This document shows, piece after piece, positions 11,695 through 21,479 of a stretch of 64,000 bases of DNA. Location of the stretch: assembly GCA_003049465.1 (NCBI GenBank), contig PYSS01000050.1, positions 62,001-126,000 on the forward strand. The letters run 5' to 3'. The stretch's first letter is position 1, and each line of letters starts with the position of its first letter. The position numbers and the translations under genes are program-made. This DNA is from Magnaporthiopsis rhizophila. Lineage: Eukaryota > Ascomycota > Sordariomycetes > Magnaporthales > Magnaporthaceae. The notes beneath the pieces are model-generated. The model was not told the origin of the DNA, searched no databases, and was given only the letters and a program-made list of their open reading frames with translations.

Positions 11695-12210
11695 TACTTA
11701 TATATATCCATAGACTCTTCTGACTTTCTCACAGCGGATACTCGACTATACATGGCCGTTTGCTACAGTGACGCCCTGGGTTTTATTAGCGCATCTGGTT
11801 ATATGATCCATCCAGACCCCCACGCGGGCGACAAACCGGAAGACCCACTTCGGAGCTCCTGCTGCCTTCTTTCAGTGACCCACTCTGCCCCGCCTCCGCG
11901 CTCTCGCACCCAAGTAGCTTCGGTCGCTGCCGTCTCTTTCTACGTACCGTCGTCGACAGCCAACAAACGAACGCGGTCGGGCACTCACGCTTCCGCCGGT
12001 TCTGATCCAGCCTAGACGAAATATCGCCTCCTGAACCGCAGACACACGCTTGTTCACGACGTGCCAACCACCCCCCCATCACGCCGGCCAAAGATCCTGG
12101 TAGCAAGCTCTTGGGGCGGCCGCCTCTCTTGACTCCCATCACGGAGGTCGCCTTTGCCCAACTCAACAGCACTCCTCTCGCTCAGAACGCAGCCTTCTCC
12201 AACGGCCGAG
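11695..12210. other. Intergenic between IRS4 and CSN5
   Basis: A tandem, same-strand spacing of about 515 bases. It starts with a TATATATA stretch in the IRS4 3' region and ends with a pyrimidine-rich promoter-like part ahead of the CSN5 ATG at 12211. No gene is seen. Confidence 0.5.
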
Positions 12211-13327
12211 ATGGATGTGGCTCTGAAATCATGGGGTTCGAAAGACTCTTCCTCCCCCGTCTTCCCCTCAACACAAAACCTCCTCCCGCTAACTCGGCCT
12301 AGAGCTCGACAATAACGTCAAGCTAATCGACCCCGCCCGCGATGCGCTTTACAACTACAATATCGATGCCCAGAAGGAGCTCCAGGACAGGAAGCCCTGG
12401 GGCAAGGACCCCAACTACTTCAAGTCGGTCCGCATCAGCGCCGTCGCGCTGATAAAGATGGTCATGCACGCGCGCTCGGGCGGCTCGCTCGAGGTCATGG
12501 GCGTCATGCAGGGCTACGTCGACGGCACCTCCTTTGTCATAACCGACGCCTTTCGGCTCCCCGTCGAAGGGACCGAGACGCGCGTGAACGCCCAGGACGA
12601 GGCCAACGAGTACCTCGTCGAGTACCTGCGACTGTCGCGCGAGCAAGGGAGGATGGAGAACATCGTCGGCTGGTACCACAGCCACCCGGGCTACGGCTGC
12701 TGGCTCTCGGGCATCGACGTCGGCACTCAGCAGATGCAGCAAAAGTTCAACGAGCCCTTCGTCGCCGTTGTCATCGATCCGGACCGCACCATCAGCGCTG
12801 GGAAGGTCGAGATTGGCGCCTTTCGGACGTATCCAGAAAACTACAAGCCCCCCGAAGAAGGGAGCGGCGGCGGTGGCAACACCACCTCGGACGGCTATCA
12901 GACCGTGCCCCTGGCCAAGGCCGAGGACTTTGGCGCGCACGCCAGCCGCTACTACTCGCTCGACACGGAGCACTTCAAGAGCACCCTGGACGCCCACCTG
13001 CTCGACCTGTTGTGGAACAAGTACTGGGTCCAGACGCTGTCCCAGAGCCCCCTGCTCACGAACCGGGACTACGGAAACAAACAGATGCTGGACCTGAGCA
13101 GCAAGATCAAGGAGGCCGTCTTGTTGATGCAGCGAGCCGGACGCGCCGGCCCTTCCCTCGGATACACCCCCTTGTCCGGGCCCGGCAGGGCGCTCGAGCA
13201 GACGGTGGAGAAGCTGGCGCAGGATAGCAATCAAGTCACGGCGCGGGAAAAGTCGGCCCTCATGGCGGGCGAGATCAAGGCCAAGGTTTTCAACCCACGC
13301 ACAGATCCACCCTCTGCTGCGGCATGA
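12211..13327 (+). CDS. CSN5: COP9 signalosome subunit 5, JAMM deneddylase
   Basis: Two exons, 12211-12235 (25 nt) and 12303-13327, give 349 residues. Splicing rebuilds the codon TGG-GAG so that the N-terminus reads MDVALKSWELDNN, matching the conserved CSN5 start. The MPN+ domain (about residues 48-190) holds a complete JAMM zinc site: Glu72, His134 and His136 in WYHSHPG, and Asp147. The segment YFKSVRISAVALIKMVMHAR is also typical. CSN5 is the catalytic subunit that removes Nedd8 from cullins and so controls SCF-type ubiquitin ligases; in filamentous fungi the complex affects development and secondary metabolism. The residues after ~190 hold the usual C-terminal helices. The intron donor is the unusual GTTCGA; its acceptor CTAG has a CTAAC branch point about 13 nt upstream. 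A gly-rich insertion (GSGGGG) follows the MPN core. Confidence 0.95.
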
Positions 13328-13772
13328 TGGCGACATACTATTCTCGTCCTAGCCGCATAAGCTTTGTTGATTGCTCATCCATTACTGGCACTGGGATCTA
13401 TAGGCCGACGGGCACGCCTATATCGCTGGGCTGTTTTTGTCGAGGCGATGGAACCAGGCCGGTTCCGAGGGATGAGCTCGAAATCCGCGCATGGCAATTG
13501 TCTCTTTTTCGAATCATATAGACACATCGAGCCATATGGATGAGAAGGAGGGACAGCCTATCCTCGCCCGGTCGGTCTGAGTGAGGGCTGTCCATGGTTG
13601 GACCGGCCTAGATGGGGGACTGCATCACTCTGGGAGTGAGTGACGGCAGGCTGTTTCCGCTGGGCAGCAGTAGAGTAATGACACAATATCATGACATAGA
13701 ATAACACAGCCGGGGTCACTAAAGATAGCCCAGGATAAATTATCTAAGCTGTCCAAGCAACCTAACCATTGA
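13328..13772. other. Convergent 3' intergenic region
   Basis: Separates the ends of CSN5 (+) and MSE1 (-). It is about 445 bases and mixed in composition. No gene or structured element was recognised. Confidence 0.5.
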
Positions 13773-16014
13773 TCAAGTCGAGTCGTCCTCCCCTAGGAGC
13801 TCGATGGCCACGTCCAACCGCGCGAGCGCCTCGTGCCGGCCCACCAGCTCGAGGAGAGCGTAAACTGGTGGTCCGGGATCCGATGCGGCCATGGCCCATC
13901 TCCACAGTCTGAACGCGGCGTGGGGGATCGATTTACCTGTCTCGCGGTCACGGCAGATGATCGAAGCGTTGGCGGTCCCGATGGCGTGGCTGAGATAGAC
14001 GGCCGTCCAAGAATCTTCGGACAGAGGCTCCAGGATCCGCCGGGCCGAGACGAGGGCCTCGCGGATCCCTCCCGCCGACCCATCGACAACGACGTCTCCC
14101 ACGGCCTCGTCCACCCGATCCAGCGTCTCGAGCAGCCGAGAGCGGCTCGGGCGCCAAAAGACGTACCTGTTGTCCGCAACGAGGCCCTTGAGCGGCCAGA
14201 CCTTGTTCCTCAGGAGCCTCAAAGCTGCGAACACGTACTGTTGCCGCCCTCCGTCATCCTTGCGGTCTGTCCTCAAAGCGGGGTGCAGTTCGCCGAGGGA
14301 TGACGCGTCAGCGAATACCGGGCCTGGGGTCTTAGGAGTTTCCAAAGTGCTACTAGTCCGGCTGGCCTCAAGAGCCTGGATGTCGTTTGCCACGGCGCGC
14401 AGAACCGGCACTAGGCTTGGAGCAGGCCGGGAGTCGGCAGTGTCTTGGACCAGTAGCCGGTCGAGATGCTTGCGCTGGTAGAACTGGAGCTTGTCCAGCT
14501 CCGTGACTATGTCGCCTTTGGTGAATTTCAAGTTAAACTATACCGGTGTTGTGCCCTGTGTCAGCAACAACGGGGGCATGGTATATCGAGAAACCGTCGT
14601 GTTGGCCAGAAAGACGTACACATTCGACCAGCTGCGGCAGGGTCAGGATGCCTTTCTTGGAAGGGGCGCGCCAGCCGAGAGAGGCAACAAAGTTTAGCAG
14701 AACCTCTGGGAGGAAGTGCTTCTCCTGGTAAGACGAGATGTGGATGTCCGCGTTGCGCTTGCTCAGTTTCTGGCGCTCTGCGTTGACGAGCAGTCCCACG
14801 TGCGCAAAGACTGGCTCTTTCCAGCCGAGCGCGGCGTAGAGATCGCAGTGCATCGGAGTTGACACCAGCCATTCCTACGAGGCCATGGTTAGCGGTGGTG
14901 TGCGGGGGCGCATGACCTCACGGTAACGTAGCCAAATGTCCGAGAAGAAGAAAAAATAGTAAAGGGATTCCCGCTCACAGCGCCGCGTATCACATGCGTG
15001 ACGTCCATGAGATGATCGTCAACAACGTTGGCGAAGTGGTAGGTCGGATATCCGTCGCTCTTGATTATGATAAAGTCGTCCTCGGCCTGCCGCTTCCTGA
15101 AGCCGCGGTAGACGATGTCCTGGACCGATACGGGCTCGCTGGCGCTCTTGAAGCGGATCACGTGGGGCTCGCCCCGTGCTGCACGCTCCTCGGACTCGTC
15201 GGGCGTGACGGCGAGGCAGGTGCCGGGGTACCGCCCGGTATGTCCCATGTCGGCCTGGGAGCCCAGCTGCGAGGCTGCGAGCTCGTCCTTGCTGCAAAAG
15301 CAACGGTACGCCCTGCCCTTGTCCAACAGCTCCTGCGCGTATGTTCGGTAGTGATGCAGACGCTCAGACTGCGGGCGTGCCGTAGAAAAAATGGGTCAGC
15401 AATGCCGGTGAGCCACCGGCCGTTCCCGCTGATCACATACATAACCCTTGCCTAGGCTGTCCGAAGCATGGCATCCGGCGCGCATACCTGCCTGTATGGA
15501 CCCTTGGGTCCCCCGGTATCCGGGCCTTGGGAACAGGCGAGCACAGTCAGTCTCGGCCGCCAGCTGGGGGAAGGGGAGCAGCCTTGCCTTCATCCCAGTA
15601 CAATCCAGCCCATTTCAAGTCCTCGTATAGCCGCTTCTCAGCATCAGGTACGACCCTCGTCTGTGTAGAGCAGCAAAAAATTCCCAACTGTCAGCGAGAG
15701 CCCGCTAGCGCCGGGCAGCTGTGGCCGGGAGCGATTACACGATCGGTGTCCTCCAGCCGCAACAGGAACTGACCGCCTGTCGACCTGGCCAGGAGATAGT
15801 TGAACAGGGCTGTGCGCAGAGATCCCATGTGGAGGAAGCCCGTTGGAGACGGGGCAAACCGGGTCCTGGCTGGGCGGTCTTTGTGGCCGCTCTTGATCCG
15901 CGACGAAGCTGATGCTGCCTTTGTGCTAGAATACCGCCCCGAGGCCAACAGACGGCCAGCCCGGGCACTGTAGCCGAGAAACAGCGGCCATCGCAGGCCA
16001 TGCAGAAAAGGCAT
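13773..16014 (-). CDS. MSE1: Mitochondrial glutamyl-tRNA synthetase
   Basis: Six exons: 16014-15739, 15660-15588, 15525-15488, 15368-14979, 14874-14620 and 14537-13773, giving 598 residues. An N-terminal stretch rich in Arg, Ser and Ala without acidic residues (about 1-45) is a probable mitochondrial presequence. The class I signature is RFAPSPTGFLHMGS at residues 52-65 (HMGS replacing the usual HLGG/HIGH) and KLSKR at 295-299 is the KMSKS loop. Other GluRS blocks are LRLEDTDRTRVVPDAE, WDEGPDTGGP and GPYRQSERL. The protein charges mitochondrial tRNA with glutamate. The second intron (15587-15526) uses a GC donor (AAG|GCAAGG), and no GT alternative retains the conserved WDEGPD segment. Exon 3 is only 38 nt. 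Divergent from the J-protein gene with 664 bases between starts. Confidence 0.93.
15526..15587 (-). other. GC-AG intron in MSE1
   Basis: A 62-nt intron whose donor is GCAAGG after an AAG exon end and whose acceptor is CCCAAG. Splicing it restores the invariant WDEG-PD-GGP segment of glutamyl-tRNA synthetases in frame. Confidence 0.75.
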
Positions 16015-16678
16015 CGTGGATATGTGCTTCGTCCGCGTGATCTCCTCCGCTCATGTTCTCGCTCCTGACTTTTTATATGGTAGTGGAGCACAGGGGGGTG
16101 TGCCATTCTGTTTGGGCTCTGTGGCGCACTGGCCAACACCGCCACACACTGGGTCTCTGCCTGCATACGCGGCACTGGTTCCCCACATAGAGCCTTCTTG
16201 GTGCATGGAAGGTTCCCACCAAACGCAAGCCAGCCAACCAACCCCTCTCGACTTGACCGATTTGCGGCTGCTTTTTTTTTTGTTTGTTCATTTTTGGCTT
16301 GATATGATTTGATCTTTTTTCCCAATGGGAAACAAACAGACAAGACAGAAAAAATTGCTGAGACGGGCATTTCCGATCTCCACCTAGGTGTAATTCAAGA
16401 ACTCCAACCCCGACCTTATGCTCCGTTTCGAGCGCAAAAACACTTGAAGAAAACTGTCAGCCTGCATTGCTCGTAACTGGAGCCGGCTCAACGTTCCTGG
16501 TAACCGTCCATTTGGAATATTCTGCCCGATACGCAAACCGCAAGGCGGAAACAGCCCCAAGACAGCTGCGTGGCTGGCCAGGTATTCTATCGAATCAGAT
16601 ACCTCGCGGCCTAGGAGGTGCATCAGCTAGGTCCCGAGGCATCCGTCGGTTCGGGTTGGTTGTCAGCGGCCAGCAGCC
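16015..16678. other. Divergent promoter region MSE1 / J-protein
   Basis: Contains a T-run (about 16270) and the palindrome CACCTAGGTG at 16381-16390. Both flanking genes start outward from here. No gene is seen. Confidence 0.5.
16381..16390. repeat. Palindrome CACCTAGGTG
   Basis: Ten-base perfect palindrome sharing the ACCTAGGT core with the elements at 9572 and 27131, inside the divergent promoter region of MSE1 and the J-protein gene. Confidence 0.5.
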
Positions 16679-18317
16679 ATGGACAGCGGAGGGCCAAGCA
16701 GCGGCGCAACGCCCGCCGCCGACGAGGACGTGGATCTCTACGGTTTGTGGCTAGCCATTCCAGCCCTCATACTGTACCGGATGACATCATCTCCTAACTC
16801 CATCCCCGGCCTTGCCTCGCAGAGCTCCTGGGCGTCGACAAGTCGGCAAGCCAAGATGCCATCAAGAAGGCGTACCGCAAGGTGGGTTTCGCTCTCTCGT
16901 CTCACCACCACTATCACCCCCGCCGGCCCTGTTTCCCCTCGCCGTGCTCCGAGCCACAGCCTCCTAACTACGGAAGAGAACCCTGTCGTGTGATGTCCCC
17001 GCGCCCAGGCCGCGCTACAACACCACCCTGACAAGGTCCCCGAGGAGCGGAGAGCCGAGTCCGAAGTCAAGTTCAAGGCGGTGACTCAGGCCTACGAGAT
17101 CCTGCGCGATGAGGAGAAGCGCGAGCTATACGACGCCCATGGCATGGCCGCCTTCGACCCGTCGCGCGGCCCCGGCGGCATGGGCGGCGAAGGCGGCGTC
17201 GACATCAACGACATACTGGCGCAAATGTTCGGCATGGGCATGGGAGGCCCCGGTGGCCCTGGCGGCATGCCCAAGCGGCCCCGGCGCGGCGCCGACCAGG
17301 AGATACCGCACGAGGTGACCCTCGAGGAGCTGTACAAGGGCAAGACGGTCAAGTTCGCATCCAACAAGCGCATAATCTGCAGCGTCTGCAAGGGTACTGG
17401 CGCCAAGGACAAGGTCAAGCCCCAGCAGTGCGACCGCTGTGGCGGCGTGGGCCGCCAGGAGGCCCTCCGTCAGGTGGGGCCCGGCATGATGCGCAGCGAG
17501 ATCGTTGCGTGCGACCATTGCCAGGGCAGCGGCACCTACGTCAAGGAGAAGGACCGCTGCAAGAAGTGCAAGGGCAAGTGCACCGTCGCCACCACAAAGG
17601 CCCTCGAGGTCTACATCCCGCGCGGATCCATGCACGGCGAGCGCATCGTACTCGAGGGCGAGGGCGACCAGCTCCCCGACCAGACGCCCGGCGACATCAT
17701 ACTCGTGCTCGTCGAGAAGCCCAACGACACCTTCACCCGCATCGGCTCCGACCTGTCGGCGGACCTGACCGTGACCGTGGCTGAGGCCCTCGCTGGCTTC
17801 AGCCGCGTCGTGCTCAAGCACCTGGACGGCAGGGGTATCCACATCGACCACCCGCGCGGCAAGGTCCTGCGCCCGTCCGAGGTCATCAAGGTCCCCGGCG
17901 AGGGCATGCCGCCCAAGCGCGGCGAGACGAAAGGCGACCTGTACCTGATTGTCAAGATCGAGTTCCCCGCCGACGGCTGGCTGGACAGCGACGAAAAGTC
18001 CTATGACGTCCTGAAGGGTCTGCTGCCTCCCCCAGCCGACCCTATCGTCGCCGAAGAGGTGGACGAGGTCGAGTATGAGAAGGACGCCGACATTGAAGAG
18101 GTAAGAGCCAGTGTTTTTTTTTTTTTTTTTTTTTCCCTTACCTGCTCATTCCCCTCCTCATCCTTCTGTGCCTCAATTTCCTTCCAGGACGACCGCTGAC
18201 ATGGAATCATTCCAATCAACCACCCAGATGGGCGCTAGCTCAGGTGACCCGCGCTACGGTCAAGAGTGGGAGGATGTCGACGAAGACGAGGGAGGCCCTC
18301 AGTGCGCTCAGCAGTAA
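16679..18317 (+). CDS. Type I (DnaJ-like) J-protein with CaaX end, Xdj1-like
   Basis: Four exons, 16679-16742, 16823-16881, 17009-18100 and 18228-18317, give 434 residues. The J domain (about 19-87) has the HPD motif at 47-49. A Gly/Met-rich linker (92-130) precedes a zinc-finger region (165-232) with CSVCKGTG, CDRCGGVG, CDHCQGSG and a degenerate fourth repeat CKKCKGKC. The peptide-binding C-terminal domains follow. The last exon ends in CAQQ, a CaaX-type farnesylation box as in Ydj1. The long J-domain form DLYELLGVDKSA...PEERRAE looks closer to the Xdj1 branch than to Ydj1, so this is an inference. Such proteins deliver clients to Hsp70; the lipid anchor would place it on ER or mitochondrial outer membranes. 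The last intron has a competing acceptor at 18187 that would give the end DDR-stop without the CaaX box. Confidence 0.9.
18101..18227 (+). other. J-protein last intron with competing acceptors
   Basis: Donor GTAAGA; a run of 21 T at 18114-18134; acceptor 1 TTCCAG ends at 18187; branch-point-like GCTGAC at 18195-18200; acceptor 2 ACCCAG ends at 18227. Acceptor 2 gives the CaaX end CAQQ. Acceptor 1 gives a stop after DDR. Retention also stays open for 33 codons, including six Phe in a row, then ends at the same stop. Confidence 0.7.
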
Positions 18318-18912
18318 CATCACAGGAGTCTCTGGCAGACATTACGGATTAGCCTCCTTTGTTTGTAGAATAGATGTGGCTTGACGGGGCTGACAGCTTG
18401 GTTTTGGGTCTTGTTTCTTGCACATCAAGACGACGTTCCTCCTTCGACTGGGCCGCCCAAGACAGAACGCCGCAGCAAATAATCGATGCCGTTTCAGGCA
18501 AAGATTGGTTGGTGGTTCCTCACTCTCACACCGAGACGCTCAGGGTATAGAGCAGGTGTGAGTTTGCGTGAGAATATATTCATTTCTTTCATTTTGGCAC
18601 CCTAATGTGCGCTGTCCTCGTTCCATCTCAAGCAACCATCGCTATTCTGCATCCCGACATAATGTGACTAGACTAGGTGTGATCCTCTAGTCCTTGCGCC
18701 TCCTTCCATAGTCGCTAGTCACGCCCTGCTCCCCAGTGCTATATGCCCATAGCCACGCCCATGGCTCGAAGAAGCCGCAATTTCTCATCGGCTTCGGATC
18801 CCGTAGCGAGAAGACCAAGACCCGTAAGAAGATTTCCCAGATCTTCAGCTATGCTTGAACCGCATGCTGCACCTACCAAAAGGAGCGACTTTCACAACAC
18901 GCAGATTTAAAT
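18318..18912. other. Intergenic, J-protein 3' side
   Basis: No start codon that would lead convincingly into the coding-like fragment at 18913-19260 was found. A short frame starting at ATG 18762 is Arg/Ser-rich and ends after about 50 codons, with no recognisable similarity. Nothing else supported. Confidence 0.4.
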
Positions 18913-19260
18913 TTGCTGTTGAAAATTTTACTTACGAGTACTACTACGCGCAAGGTATTCCTCCGCTTCCTGGGTTACCAGCACTCGCCCAGGATCGGAT
19001 ACCAGGTGGTGTGGCGCGAGCCAGCCGCGGAGCAGTCGGGCTATGAGATAGGCTGGCGGACGGCCAGCGACCACACCGCCCTGTACCAGAATTACTTTGG
19101 CCCGGAGGTGGGCATCGTCGTTTTCCAGGAGGGCGACCGTCGTTTGGCCCGCGATATGCCCGACCTTTGGCTGAGGAGGGAGTGGGTCTGCGAGGGGCCC
19201 CAGGCCGAGGAGAAGGTCCTCGATCTGGCGTACCACTACGCCCAGGACTGGTTTGGCTAG
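18913..19260 (+). pseudogene. Orphan coding-like fragment (3' exon remnant)
   Basis: From about 18942 to the TAG at 19260 runs a frame with strong GC-ending codon bias like the genes around it, and a protein-like mix of residues (FLRFLGYQHSPRIGYQ, then GWRTASDHTALYQNYFGPEV, ending YHYAQDWFG). The 5' side has no ATG in frame: the codons before 18942 look AT-rich and non-coding, and upstream is either intron or unrelated DNA. I do not recognise the family. It could be the 3' exon of a gene whose 5' part was lost or mis-assembled (an assembly gap lies only 166 bases downstream), or a relic of a duplicated gene. The bias argues against a chance frame. No function is proposed. Confidence 0.4.
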
Positions 19261-19835
19261 CAGCCGCAGGCCGTGGGGTGGCTGGGGGCCGTAACAAGTG
19301 CCGGTCACAACCAAGAACGGCACCGTCCTCGGTGCTCCAAAGCCCTCCAAAAAAATTGTTTCTTATACAGGTGATTTTTCCAGCAGGTCCTCCAGCAGGT
19401 AGCCCTCCTATTACTTCGGGGGGGGGNNNNNNNNNNNNNNNNNNNNNNNNNNNNNNNGGGGGGGGGGGGGGGGGGGGGGGGGGGTGGTCTTGTGCGTGCC
19501 GGAGACTCTGGCACCCACCGTGCTCCTTCCCTTCCATCATACATGGTGCGGGTTCCCTTCCGCCCACCTTCAGCCGGCCTCCTACACGCCCACACCCACC
19601 TGCTCATGGCCAAGGTTTCATGCGGAATATACGCAGGTACCTCACGCACGGAAATGGGAAGGTGACCAGAGCGTTGCAATTCATGATGGCCAGACGGCCC
19701 CCGAAACTCTTATGCGGTAATGCCAGTAATCTTTGTACTCCCCCCGCAGACCAAGAGCAAATGAAAAAAAAAAAAATGAAAAAAGTCCGTGTCGCAACCA
19801 TAACAAAGCCGAATTCCCAGAGATGTGACCCTTTT
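19261..19835. other. Intergenic with assembly gap
   Basis: Holds the N-gap and its poly-G borders (19418-19484), followed by low-complexity sequence and the 3' region of RPL32 with an A-run near 19767. No gene is seen; frames that cross the gap are meaningless. Confidence 0.6.
19427..19457. other. Assembly gap (31 N) inside a G-run
   Basis: Thirty-one undetermined bases flanked by 9 G on the left (19418-19426) and 27 G on the right (19458-19484). The true length and content are unknown. Confidence 0.95.
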
Positions 19836-20744
19836 TTATACCTCGGTGGTGACCTTCGCCTTGGGGTTTGTGACCTTGACACCGAGTTGCTTCGCCCTGG
19901 CGATGATGTCGATGCGCTTTCTCGACGAGACGTTGTGGGCGATCCTGGAGACGAGACAGACATAGACGTGTTAGCTATCGCCCCATCGGGAGTGCCTCCC
20001 CATTATCACCCAGGCCTGCCTGTCCACCACATGTTCTTCGCTTGCTCCCCATCTGCCGATGCTCGGGGCCGTGTGTCTAGAATGGATGGCAAACGTACTC
20101 TGCCGCAAAGGTCTGGTTGTGCATCAGGAGAAGCTCGACGTCGTTGGTGTTCTGGACGAGGAAGGCCTTGTGGCCCGAGGGCATCATGTGGCGGGTCTTC
20201 TTGTTCGAACCGTAGCCGATCTGTACGCGTGGTGGAAAAGGCGCCGCGCTCGTTAGTCGGTGGACCAAAAGATGTCTAGAAACCGCGCTGTCTGTTCCTC
20301 GGCTTGACATCCTCGCATCCAGAGACCTCCTCGATCCAGAGGAAGCAATTGTGGCCAGCAGGGCGGTAACGGGAAAAAGAGAAGAAGAAAAAACGGAGCA
20401 GCCGTAACGCACCGAGGGCATGGCCAGGTTGCTCTTGAACCGACGGCGGACGCGGTTGTCAATACCCTTGGGCTTCCTCCAGCTGGCATCGACGCGCTTG
20501 AACCTGTCGCTCTGGTGGCGCATGAAGCCCTTCGTGCCTGCGAAGGGTGAATTCCCCCAAATGTTAACATCCCCAATGTCTCCCTCCGTTTTCTACTGGT
20601 CGAGGGAGGCTTCATCCGGGCTCGGTCCAACGGCAACTGCGGTGGCTCGCGCGGGAACGCCGGGGGGAAAATGGATCGTGTGTTCTTCGAGGGCTTCGAC
20701 GTACGCTTCTTCACAATCGGAACGTGCTTCTTGGCGGCAACCAT
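19836..20744 (-). CDS. RPL32: 60S ribosomal protein L32 (eL32)
   Basis: Four exons, 20744-20705, 20537-20413, 20220-20099 and 19944-19836, with introns of 167, 192 and 154 nt, give 131 residues, the usual length for eL32. The spliced protein starts MVAAKKHVPIVKKR, continues with MRHQSDRFKRVDASWRKPKG and GYGSNKKTRHMMPSGHKAF, and ends in VTNPKAKVTTEV. It binds 25S rRNA in the large ribosomal subunit. All splice borders are GT-AG and fall in phases 1, 0 and 2, with no residue lost. The introns are longer than the window's average, as is common in fungal ribosomal protein genes. A CACGTG E-box at 20896-20901 lies about 150 bases upstream of the start and may be regulatory. Confidence 0.97.
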
Positions 20745-21479
20745 TTTGGCGGTATTGTTGCTATTGTTGGGTGTTGGATGTCGTCGGCGACAAATGTCTG
20801 CTTCGTCCAACAAAAAGGGCTTTGCCAAAAACCGAAGGGGGAGTTGCGGCCAAATTTTTTGAATTCAACGAGTGGGTTGTGTGCGCTGGAGAGGGCACGT
20901 GACAGCTCAATTGGCCTGTTCGGTCTGCCGCTCTTTTTTTTCTTCGCCTGTGCCTGCCGGCCCACCCCAGGCCCGCCTTTGGGCTATAGCACCACCCGAC
21001 AGAAAGAATGCTACGCAACGGCTTCGCATCGACCAGAATCTTTTTTTTTTTGTTTGGTTACTCCGCTCCCAGCAGCCTTTCCCTTACCTTACTCTGCAAT
21101 TTAACACATTACTTTTTGGTCGTCCTCATCAGCGCAACGCGGCACATTCTACCTCACTGTTCGGGACAAATCAAATGTTCGACCGCGCTGTCCGGAACAC
21201 TATGAGTTCAGACTGGCATCCTCTTCATCAGTTTTCTTAAGATACATGATTATCGTGTTGGAACGAATTGAGAAGGGAATCGAAAGCCCAGGAAAGAATT
21301 AGATGATGGGGTGCAGGTGGTCACGAAGCCATGCACCGCACACTCACCCCACTCAGAGGGCGATCAAGACTCTTGCGTATGTGTTTATGGGTATTCTCTA
21401 TAATGCCCAGGTTCTCACCCTTCGGGCCTTAGATACAACTGGAACGATGTTGGGGCGCCTGTTTTCCGCCTTCTCGCTC
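20745..21479. other. RPL32 promoter and rhamnosidase 3' region
   Basis: Contains the CACGTG at 20896-20901 on the RPL32 side, T-runs near 20935 and 21042, and then the AT-richer 3' side of the rhamnosidase gene. No gene supported. Confidence 0.5.
20896..20901. promoter_or_regulatory. CACGTG E-box upstream of RPL32
   Basis: Perfect bHLH-type core about 150 bases upstream of the RPL32 start codon on the opposite strand. Its use is unproven; six-base motifs also occur by chance. Confidence 0.3.

Noticed and set aside
12323..13336. 337-codon frame on the - strand over CSN5
   Set aside because: It is a composition shadow: CSN5 on the + strand has a complete JAMM motif and conserved ends; the antisense frame shows none.
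19167..20279. 370-codon + strand frame crossing the N-gap
   Set aside because: It runs through undetermined bases and is antisense to the clear RPL32 exons.
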